Assembly (NCBI GenBank): GCA_014359475.1
Contig: JACIZI010000006.1
Coordinates: forward strand, 1-64,000
DNA from: Marinobacter sp.
GTDB lineage: Bacteria; Pseudomonadota; Gammaproteobacteria; Pseudomonadales; Oleiphilaceae
DNA length: 64,000 bases
Direction of reading: 5' to 3'
The notes under the pieces are model-generated. The model was given only the letters and a program-made list of their open reading frames with translations, had not been told where the DNA came from and made no database searches. Below, one piece after another: positions 34,971 through 42,468 of the stretch; within the stretch, counting starts at the first letter, position 1, and each line of letters starts with the position of its first letter. A program made the translations under genes and the position numbers.

Positions 34971-35849
34971 ATGACAGCTAATAAGGTTACGCCCCTGAAT
35001 CCGGAACCGGATCAGGAAATCATGGCCGGAAAAGCCGGTGCCATGACATCACGCCCGGTACTGCAGGTGGATGGCGTCAACAAGATCTATGGCAATGGTA
35101 CCGTGGCCCTGAAAGGTGCGGATCTCACCGTCAAGCAGGGCGAGTTTGTCAGCCTGCTGGGGCCATCCGGCTGCGGCAAGAGCACTCTGCTGCGCATTAT
35201 GGCGGGGCTGGGTGAGGTGACCACCGGCACCGTGAAATGGTGGGAGCAGGATTATGGCGTGGTGGGCAGCAAGGGCCGCAAGCTGGCCTTTGTGTTCCAG
35301 AACGCCACCCTGATGCCCTGGGCCCGGGTGCGCAAGAACGTGCGCCTGCCCCTGGACCTGGAGCACGCCGGAAAATCGCCGGAGGCGGAGCGGAAGATCG
35401 ACGATGCCCTGGGCATGGTGGGCCTGCAGGGATTCGATAACAGCTTTCCCCGGGAACTGTCCGGCGGCATGCAGATGCGTGCGTCCATTGCCCGGGCCAT
35501 GGTGACCGAGCCCAACCTGTTGTTGATGGATGAGCCTTTCGGCGCCCTGGATGAGATGACTCGCAACCGGCTCAACGACGATGTGCTCAGGCTGTGGAAG
35601 GATAAGGGCTGGACCATCGTGTTCGTCACCCACAGCGTCTATGAAGCCGTGTACCTGTCCGGCCGCGTGGTGGTGATGGCGGCCCGCCCTGGTCGCATCG
35701 TGGACGATATCAGCATCGAAGAACCCTATCCGCGATCACCGGATTTTCGGGTATCCACCGAATTCGCCGGTTACTGCCGACAGGTCTCCCGGGCCCTGGA
35801 ACGTGCCAGCGCCATGGGTGAGGACCGTGATGAGGAGAGCCAGTCATGA
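34971..35849 (+). CDS. ABC transporter ATP-binding protein
   Basis: This 292-residue ATPase has Walker A (GPSGCGKST), signature (LSGGMQMR), Walker B (LLLMDEPFGALDEM) and switch His (FVTHSVYEA). A non-conserved N-terminus of about 25 residues precedes the domain. I chose the ATG at 34971 after GGAGAAAG; an ATG at 34845 lies inside the previous gene. It overlaps the permease gene by ATGA. Confidence 0.9.
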   Translation: MTANKVTPLNPEPDQEIMAGKAGAMTSRPVLQVDGVNKIYGNGTVALKGADLTVKQGEFVSLLGPSGCGKSTLLRIMAGLGEVTTGTVKWWEQDYGVVGSKGRKLAFVFQNATLMPWARVRKNVRLPLDLEHAGKSPEAERKIDDALGMVGLQGFDNSFPRELSGGMQMRASIARAMVTEPNLLLMDEPFGALDEMTRNRLNDDVLRLWKDKGWTIVFVTHSVYEAVYLSGRVVVMAARPGRIVDDISIEEPYPRSPDFRVSTEFAGYCRQVSRALERASAMGEDRDEESQS

Positions 35850-36649
35850 ACGCCCCGCTGATCCGTAATGAGCGCTTCGTGCAGATTGCCGCCCCCCTGC
35901 TGGTGGGCGTGTTGGTGCTGCTGATGTGGCAGTTCACCGTAATGGCGTTCGAGGTGCCCAAGTACCTGGTGCCCAGCCCCGTGGACATTGGCCAGTCGCT
36001 GGTGTCTGACTTCCCATCGCTGTTCAACGCCTTGCTGATGACCCTGAAGGTGACCTTCCTGGCCTTCGCCATTGCAGTGATTCTTGGTGTTGCTGCATCG
36101 CTGCTGTTCGTGCAGAGCAAGTGGATCGAGATCAGCCTGTTCCCCTACGCGGTGCTGATGCAGGTAACACCGGTGGTGGCCATTGCGCCGCTGATTATCA
36201 TCTGGGTCAACGACACCACCTGGGCGCTGACCATCTGCGCGGTGATTGTGGCCATCTTTCCGATTATTTCCAACACCACACTGGGCCTTCGCAGTGTCGA
36301 CCCGAACCTGCTGAGCATGTTCCGCATGTACCGGGCCAGCCGCTGGCAGGAGCTGATTCGCCTGCGGATACCGGGTGCGCTGCCTTATTTCTTCGGTGGT
36401 CTGCGTATCAGCTCCGGGCTGGCGCTGATCGGGGCCGTGGTGGCGGAATTCGTAGCGGGTACGGGTGGTGCCAGGGCGGGCCTGGCCTACATGATTCTGC
36501 AGTCCGGATATAACCTGCAGATTCCCAGGATGTTTGCCGCCCTGCTCCTGATTACTGTTACCGGTATCCTGTTGTTTGCGCTAATGGTCTGGATGTCTGA
36601 CAGGGCACTTCGTAACTGGCATGAGAGCGCCCTTAAGGTTGAGCACTGA
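35846..36649 (+). CDS. ABC transporter permease
   Basis: This 267-residue inner-membrane permease has the family loop (MFRMYRASRWQELIRLRIPGALPYFFGGLRIS) and about six transmembrane segments. With the ATPase upstream it probably serves the binding protein at 33908-34903, and perhaps also the paralogous orphan at 29440-30447. It is the last gene of the nitrogen locus. Confidence 0.88.
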   Translation: MNAPLIRNERFVQIAAPLLVGVLVLLMWQFTVMAFEVPKYLVPSPVDIGQSLVSDFPSLFNALLMTLKVTFLAFAIAVILGVAASLLFVQSKWIEISLFPYAVLMQVTPVVAIAPLIIIWVNDTTWALTICAVIVAIFPIISNTTLGLRSVDPNLLSMFRMYRASRWQELIRLRIPGALPYFFGGLRISSGLALIGAVVAEFVAGTGGARAGLAYMILQSGYNLQIPRMFAALLLITVTGILLFALMVWMSDRALRNWHESALKVEH

Positions 36650-36738
36650 TTCGACTGGCACGTCGAGGGTATGCTGACTGGCGGTCGGGCTGTTAGTGCA
36701 AAGCCGTCATGCAAGCCTCCTGTCCGGATCTGCCGGTT

Positions 36739-37743
36739 TCAGGGCAGATTTTCCCGCCAGTGTTTGACGTTGACCTGGGTTTTTATGGCATCGATTATTT
36801 CGATAATCAGCTGGATCAGTGCCTCATTCTCCGCTTCTTCACCCCGGTCTTCCGGGGAGGGCAGCAGCACGTTCACGATGTCTTCGATAAACGCATGGTT
36901 GGTGGCTGAGGCCAGGTCGTCGAGGATCTGGTGAATGACGTTGGCCACGATATCGCCTACTGCATCCTCCAGAGTCTCCTGGATAGTGGAACCGACCACC
37001 GGGAGATACTTCAGGCGGGATAGTTCGGGATTCTGCTTCAGGGCATTGTCCACCCGGTGTTCCAGGTAGTGCCGAAGGGCTCCACGGTTGGGAATGTAGC
37101 CTTCTCTGGCCGCACTGGCCACCCGGCCGGAAACCCAGTCGGTGAGCATGCCGCGGCGCGGGTAGATAATGTCTCTCTGGATTTGCTCAAAAAGGGGCGA
37201 GCCCCGTCGAACTTCATCCTGAGCGCCATTAAGCACTTTGATAACGATGCGGTCGGACAGTTCTTCCATGAATGCATCGTAGTAAAAGGCGACAAACTGG
37301 TAGATCCGCCATTGGGTTACATCAATAATCCGGTACTGGTGCAGTCGGTATATGATGGAGATGATCCGCAGTACCCGCAGAAAACGCAGGCTCCCGACCG
37401 GGATGCATCCCACCAGATCGTACCAGTGTAGAAACGGGTAGAAGTACCAGCGATCATAGATATTGGCCTTGATGGCGTAGCCCCAGCGCAGGAAAAATTC
37501 CCCCAGGAAGATGGCCACGAAGATCAGGTCGTAGAAGATGAAACGTTCGTGGATGGGATGGTAGAGGTTCTTCAGGGCCGGGGTGTGTTGGGCCATCAGT
37601 GTCTGGATGGCGGGGAATTTGTAGATGGAGTCGAAGATGATGAAGGTCAGGTTGATGATCAGCAGGGCCAGCATCGCGAAGTCTATGATGAACCAGATGA
37701 GCTGGTGGCTGTTCTTCAGGTTTTCTCGGTTTACCTTCAGCAT
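36739..37743 (-). CDS. voltage-sensor-like membrane protein without a pore
   Basis: This 334-residue protein has four predicted transmembrane helices in the first 140 residues: S1 (LIWFIIDFAMLALLIINLTF), S2 (FIFYDLIFVAIFLGEFFLRW), S3 (FLHWYDLVGCIPVGS) and an S4-like helix with regularly spaced Arg (RFLRVLRIISIIYRL). No selectivity filter or S5-S6 pore follows. Instead about 190 soluble residues, acidic near the end, complete the protein. It is often annotated as an ion transporter. I chose the ATG at 37743 after GGAAAAGAG. It is isolated from neighbours on both sides, and its function is unknown. Confidence 0.7.
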   Translation of the reverse strand: MLKVNRENLKNSHQLIWFIIDFAMLALLIINLTFIIFDSIYKFPAIQTLMAQHTPALKNLYHPIHERFIFYDLIFVAIFLGEFFLRWGYAIKANIYDRWYFYPFLHWYDLVGCIPVGSLRFLRVLRIISIIYRLHQYRIIDVTQWRIYQFVAFYYDAFMEELSDRIVIKVLNGAQDEVRRGSPLFEQIQRDIIYPRRGMLTDWVSGRVASAAREGYIPNRGALRHYLEHRVDNALKQNPELSRLKYLPVVGSTIQETLEDAVGDIVANVIHQILDDLASATNHAFIEDIVNVLLPSPEDRGEEAENEALIQLIIEIIDAIKTQVNVKHWRENLP

Positions 37744-37791
37744 TAACTCTTTTCCGGGTACAGGACTGATGGTTTCGGGGCAGGCCGGCCA

Positions 37792-37889
37792 CGGGGGCAC
37801 GCTTTCCCGGACACGCCCGTAAACCCTTCCCTGGGGGGCTCGGGTCGCGCCATCCCTGGCGCTCCACGGTCCGGGAAAGCGTGCCCCCG
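37792..37889. repeat. 21-bp perfect inverted repeat element
   Basis: The arm at 37792-37812 (CGGGGGCACGCTTTCCCGGA plus one base) is exactly complementary to 37869-37889, with a GC-rich 56-base spacer. It lies between the voltage-sensor-like gene and the acyl-CoA dehydrogenase genes. It resembles a REP/BIME- or MITE-like element more than a terminator, since no T-run follows either arm. Confidence 0.7.
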
Positions 37890-37988
37890 CACCCGGCTGG
37901 CTACCCGGTGCTATTCGCCGGCGGTTTCCAGGTAGCTCTCACTGGCAAATAACGTCACGCGTAACTCCCGATTTCCCAACAGGTTAGC

Positions 37989-39200
37989 TTATTTCAGCTC
38001 CGCAGACGACTTGCCGAGTAAGCGGCGGGCGATGATGAGGAGCTGAATTTGTTGGGTGCCTTCGAAGATGTCGAGGATTTTGGAGTCCCGTGCCCATTTT
38101 TCCAGCAGTTCGGTTTCGCTGTAGCCCAGGCTGCTGCAAAGTTCGACGCAGCGCAGGGTGATGGCGTTGCCGACGCGGCCGGCTTTGGCTTTTGCCATGG
38201 AGGCTTCTTTGGAGTTGGGGTGGCCGTTGTCGGCCATCCAGGCGGCTCTCATGGTGAGCAGGCGGGCCGCTTCGAGTTCCGCTTCCAGGAACTGGAGTTC
38301 CCGGGTCACGGCGGGCTGGGTCCATGCCTGGGTCTGGTAGCTGAGGTCCAGGCCGTTTTTGCCAAGGATTTCCCGGGTTTTTTCCAGGGCCGCCAGGGCA
38401 ACGCCGAGGGACATGGCGGCAACCACGGGGCGGGTGTTGTCGAAAGTCTGCATGGCTCCCGCGAAGCCTTTGCCGGCACTGATTTCTGGCGAGCCGAGCA
38501 GGTTTTCCTTCGGCACCCGGCAGTTTTCGAAGCGTACGGCGGCGGTGTCGGAGGCGCGAATGCCGAGTTTTTTCTCGAGGCGCTCCACGGTCATGCCGGG
38601 GGTGCCTTTCTCCACCACAAAGGACTTGATGGCGGCTTTGCCTTTGCTGCGGTCGAGGGTGGCCCAGACGACGATGGCATCGGCCCGTTCGCCCGCGGTG
38701 ATGTAGATTTTTTCGCCGTTAATGAGGTAATCGTCACCGTCCTTGGTGGCGGTGGTGCGGATGGCACCGGAGTCGGAGCCGGCTCCGGGCTCGGTGATGG
38801 CCATGGCGGCCCAGGTATTGCCCAGGCGTTCCAGTTGCTCTTCGTTGGCAACGGCGGCGATGGCGGCGTTACCCAGCCCCTGTCTGGGAATGGACAGGGC
38901 CAGGCCCACGTCGCCCCGGCAGATTTCGATCATGCCGAGGACTGTTTTTATGTTGATGCCGTTGGTGTTTGCGTTGCCGTTGCCGGCACTGCCGGAGCGG
39001 GAAATCTTGCCGGCACCGGCACCGCCGTCCGCCGCGCCATCGTTCATGCCGTCCATGATGGAGGCAAACAGATCCAGTTCTTTCGGATAGGCATGCTCAG
39101 CCCGGTCGTATTTACGGGAGATCGGGCGGAAAACTTCCTGGGCCACCTGTCGCGCCTGGTGGACGATCGGGTTGAATTTTTTCGGGATTTCCAGATACAT
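37989..39200 (-). CDS. acyl-CoA dehydrogenase
   Basis: This 403-residue flavoenzyme carries out the alpha,beta-dehydrogenation of acyl-CoA. It has the FAD/substrate motif MAITEPGAGSDSGAI, a WATL segment after the NGEK loop, and the C-terminal catalytic Glu in ILDIFEGTQQIQ. A Gly/Ser/Asn-rich insert of about 27 residues (near 54-80) interrupts the N-terminal helical domain. It is downstream of a second acyl-CoA dehydrogenase (24 bp), probably in one operon. The chain-length preference cannot be read. Confidence 0.9.
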   Translation of the reverse strand: MYLEIPKKFNPIVHQARQVAQEVFRPISRKYDRAEHAYPKELDLFASIMDGMNDGAADGGAGAGKISRSGSAGNGNANTNGINIKTVLGMIEICRGDVGLALSIPRQGLGNAAIAAVANEEQLERLGNTWAAMAITEPGAGSDSGAIRTTATKDGDDYLINGEKIYITAGERADAIVVWATLDRSKGKAAIKSFVVEKGTPGMTVERLEKKLGIRASDTAAVRFENCRVPKENLLGSPEISAGKGFAGAMQTFDNTRPVVAAMSLGVALAALEKTREILGKNGLDLSYQTQAWTQPAVTRELQFLEAELEAARLLTMRAAWMADNGHPNSKEASMAKAKAGRVGNAITLRCVELCSSLGYSETELLEKWARDSKILDIFEGTQQIQLLIIARRLLGKSSAELK

Positions 39201-39224
39201 GGTGTTTTCTCCAGAGCCTGTCCG

Positions 39225-40526
39225 TTATGCGTGGGCGCCGCCGAAATGGGTGGCGATGGAGCGCAGGTCGCGGTACCAGCGCTCGACCGGATGTTCCTTC
39301 ACGAAACCGTGGCCGCCAAGCAGTTGTACGCCATTGGTGCCGACTTCCATGGCTTTTTCGTTGCAAAGGATACGCGCCAGGGAGGCTTCCCGGTGCCACT
39401 CCTGCCCGGTCTCGGCCCGGCTGGCGGCGCGCCAGGTGAGCAGACGCATGCTGTCGATTTCAATGGCGAGGTTGCTGATCATGAACGCGACCGCCTGGCG
39501 GTGGCTGATAGGCTCACCGAAGGCTTCCCGCTCGTTGCAGTAGGGAATCACGTAGTCCAGCACCGCCCGGGCAGTGCCGACGGCCAGTCCGCATTTGAGC
39601 AGACACCCGTGATCAAGAAAGATCTGATAGTCGAAGTCGTCATCCCCCAGCAGGGCATCGTCGGGCAGTTGCAGGTTTTTGAAGGTGAGGCTGACGGTTT
39701 GCGCAGCCCGCAGCCCCATCGCGGGATCTTCCCGGATACCAATGGCATCGGAATGTTCCACAATAAATACTCTGGGCCGGCCATTCAGTTCTGCGGCCAC
39801 CAGAATCAGGTCGCTCTGTGCCCCGAGCACCACGCCGTTCTTGGTGCCGTTGAGGGTGTAGCCGGTGCCGGTTTGTGTGGCACGGGTCTGCAACACCCGT
39901 GGGTCGAACAGAGGGGTGGGCTCATCGATGGCAATGGTGGCGACCGGTGGTTTTTCTTCGCAGAAGGCGGGCAGGTAGCGGGATTGTTGTTCCCCGGTGC
40001 CCCACCGGGTGATGGCTTGCGCCACACTGAACGGAGCCAGCAGAGCTGCTGCCATGGCCATGTCGCCCCAGGCCAGTTCTTCGGCAATCAGCACGCTGGT
40101 GACCGGTGACAGGGTCTCCGCGACGCCGCCGAAGGCTTCCGGCGTGGCATAGAGCGGCAGCCCCAGTTCAGCGGCCGCTTCGTAAATGTCCGCTGGCATG
40201 GCGCTGGCCTCATCTGCTTCTGCAGCCGCCGGCCTCAGCCTGTCCCGGGCCAGCCGGCTGAGGCTGTCCACGATCATCTGCTGGTCAGCGTCCAGATTCA
40301 GGTCGAACAGCTGGGGGGCTTTTTTCTCCGGCAACCGCTGACGGGGCAGCCAATCGGAAATTCGTTTGAATTCCTTGCCGGCCATCGCCAGGGTTCGGAA
40401 GCCGGCACGGGTGCCGTGGTAGGCTGTGCGCTCGACGGTGTTGCGTAACCCGAACCGGTCCAGCAGAGGGTTGCCGGCGATGCGGTTGATGACGGATAGT
40501 GCCAGTCCGATAGGGGCCCGTGCCAT
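39225..40526 (-). CDS. acyl-CoA dehydrogenase-like protein lacking the catalytic Glu motif
   Basis: This 433-residue protein has the acyl-CoA dehydrogenase fold, with family segments LNGTKNGVVLGAQSD, FKNLQLPDDALLG and GVQLLGGHGFVKEHPVERWYRD. The usual EGT.QI motif with the catalytic base is absent; the protein ends SIATHFGGAHA. The ITEP.AGSD motif is also degenerate (AIDEPTPLFDP). An N-terminal extension of about 70 residues precedes the domain. Such partners form mixed complexes with active subunits in some bacteria. Here the partner would be the gene at 37989-39200. Confidence 0.82.
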   Translation of the reverse strand: MARAPIGLALSVINRIAGNPLLDRFGLRNTVERTAYHGTRAGFRTLAMAGKEFKRISDWLPRQRLPEKKAPQLFDLNLDADQQMIVDSLSRLARDRLRPAAAEADEASAMPADIYEAAAELGLPLYATPEAFGGVAETLSPVTSVLIAEELAWGDMAMAAALLAPFSVAQAITRWGTGEQQSRYLPAFCEEKPPVATIAIDEPTPLFDPRVLQTRATQTGTGYTLNGTKNGVVLGAQSDLILVAAELNGRPRVFIVEHSDAIGIREDPAMGLRAAQTVSLTFKNLQLPDDALLGDDDFDYQIFLDHGCLLKCGLAVGTARAVLDYVIPYCNEREAFGEPISHRQAVAFMISNLAIEIDSMRLLTWRAASRAETGQEWHREASLARILCNEKAMEVGTNGVQLLGGHGFVKEHPVERWYRDLRSIATHFGGAHA

Positions 40527-40722
40527 GGAGTTGCTCCTTGTATTGTCCGGCGGTTGGTCAACTGATGCTCCGGATCATGGTCCGCAAAGCGGCGGGAGCC
40601 ATTGGCAAGAGCCGCGGTTGGCCGGGGCTGTCCGGTCAACCGCTGTAGCCGCCACCTGTTCTTAACTTGACTGGGAACAGGTAAACTCCCAGTCTTTGCC
40701 GCCTGACGATAACTTGTAGCTA

Positions 40723-42468
40723 ATGTTGAAACGGATGCTGTTGCCTGCCCGAACATTCCGCCTGCCCGTTGCTCTATTGCTGTCACTGCTGGCGTGCTTT
40801 GTCCGTGGCAACCAGGTGGAGGTGCGGGTCGAAGGGGGTTATCCCGCGCTGCAGGACAATGCCGAGGCTTTTCTGGGCGAGGTAGAAGGGCGTAGCGCTG
40901 ACAGCCTGCGCCGTTACGCGCCCAGAGCCGTTGATCAGATAAAAACAGCCCTGCGGGCTCTGGGTTACTACCGGCCTGAGATTACATGGGAGATCGTGGG
41001 GGAGGGGCTGGCGACTTTGCGGCTGACGGTGGAGCCCGGCGAGCCGGTGCGGGTGGTCAGCCGGGAGGTAGCAATAAACGGTCCTGCCTCGTCAGACCCG
41101 GCCTTCTCCGGTGACCTGCCGCAACATCCCGCGGAGGGGGACGTGCTTGATCACGGGGCCTATACCCGTTTGCGAGACACCATAACCAACCGCGCCCGGC
41201 GGCTTGGTTATTTCGATGGGCGTTTTGAGGAACGCAGTCTTCAGGTGAACCCGGAAGAGGGTACCGCAAGGATTCGTCTGGTGTACGCCAGCGGTGAACG
41301 CTATCGGCTCGGTGCGGTTACTTTTGCGCCGGGCCACGGGTTTTCCGAGGATTTGCTGGAAGATTTTGTCACCTTTGAGCCGGGCACCCTCTATCACTCA
41401 GACAAGGTGGCTACCCTCAGCAGGGATCTTTCCAACAGCGGTTATTTTGCCGGTGTGGATGTGAATGCGGATGCTGCGTCGGCCCGCAATCTGGAAATTC
41501 CGGTTGAAGTGCAGCTGACACCCAGGGAGCGTCGTTCGGTTGCAGCCGGTGTCGGTTTTTCTACGGACGTGGGGCCTCGTTTACGGGGCAACTGGCGGGA
41601 ACACTGGATCAACGAATACGGGTTTCGCCGTGGCCTGGAAGCCGAGTTGTCAGAGCCCCGTCAGAATCTCAGCGGCTGGTATGAATTGCCGCTGGATCCG
41701 CCGATGACCGACTCCATCCGGTTCTCCGCCGGCTATCAGCATGAGAAGATCGAGGATGTCGAATCGGATATCCTTACTTTGGGGCAGCAGTGGAAACACC
41801 AGCTCGAATCAGACTGGACCCAGGTGTTGTCGTTGCGCTGGGAAGGAGAGCGTTTCCGCATCGGTGATGATCCTGCTGAAACCTCCAGTTTGCTGCTGCC
41901 GGGGGTAAGTTATTCCAAGCTACACTCGGATTCACCGCTGGATCCATCCCGGGGCTACCGCCTGCAGTTAGAGGTATCTGGTGCGCACCAGGCTGTCCTG
42001 TCGGATGTGGACATCCTCCATGTGATGTTTCTGGCTCGAAGTGTTTACACGGTGGCTGACCGACACCGTTTCCTGACGCGGGCCCGTTTTGGTGGTGTGG
42101 CCACCAATCGCTTCAGGGATGTGCCACCGTCGTTGCGTTTTTTTGCCGGGGGCGACCAGAGTGTGCGTGGCTATGGTTACGAAACCCTGTCTCCGGAAGA
42201 TGAAGGTGGCACAGCCGTGGGCGGGCGCTATCTCATGGTGGGTGGTTTCGAGTACCAGTATGAGTTCCGCAACAACTGGCGGGCGGCAATGTTTTTTGAC
42301 CATGGCAACGCCGTTGATGATTTGTTGGACCCGCTGGCCAGTGGCGCTGGCATCGGTATTCGCTGGGTCAGTCCGGTGGGGCCCCTGAGGCTGGATGTTG
42401 CCAAGGGCCTGGACCCGCAGTTTGGTGGTGGTTGGCGCGTACACTTTTCAATGGGGCCGGAGTTGTGA
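40723..42468 (+). CDS. tamA: translocation and assembly module protein TamA
   Basis: This 581-residue outer-membrane protein of the Omp85/BamA family has an N-terminal signal peptide (FRLPVALLLSLLACFVRG), three POTRA-like repeats (about residues 35-265) and a C-terminal beta-barrel. The barrel contains the RGYGYETLSP motif and ends ...HFSMGPEL. With TamB it helps assemble or lipid-supply the outer membrane. Length is close to E. coli TamA. It overlaps tamB by GTGA. An ATG at 40735 is an alternative start. Confidence 0.9.
   Translation: MLKRMLLPARTFRLPVALLLSLLACFVRGNQVEVRVEGGYPALQDNAEAFLGEVEGRSADSLRRYAPRAVDQIKTALRALGYYRPEITWEIVGEGLATLRLTVEPGEPVRVVSREVAINGPASSDPAFSGDLPQHPAEGDVLDHGAYTRLRDTITNRARRLGYFDGRFEERSLQVNPEEGTARIRLVYASGERYRLGAVTFAPGHGFSEDLLEDFVTFEPGTLYHSDKVATLSRDLSNSGYFAGVDVNADAASARNLEIPVEVQLTPRERRSVAAGVGFSTDVGPRLRGNWREHWINEYGFRRGLEAELSEPRQNLSGWYELPLDPPMTDSIRFSAGYQHEKIEDVESDILTLGQQWKHQLESDWTQVLSLRWEGERFRIGDDPAETSSLLLPGVSYSKLHSDSPLDPSRGYRLQLEVSGAHQAVLSDVDILHVMFLARSVYTVADRHRFLTRARFGGVATNRFRDVPPSLRFFAGGDQSVRGYGYETLSPEDEGGTAVGGRYLMVGGFEYQYEFRNNWRAAMFFDHGNAVDDLLDPLASGAGIGIRWVSPVGPLRLDVAKGLDPQFGGGWRVHFSMGPEL

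Noticed and set aside
38049-40109. 686-codon open frame on the plus strand
   Set aside because: It is antisense to both acyl-CoA dehydrogenase genes and is Gly/Phe/His-rich with no family pattern. It is a product of the high-GC codon pattern.
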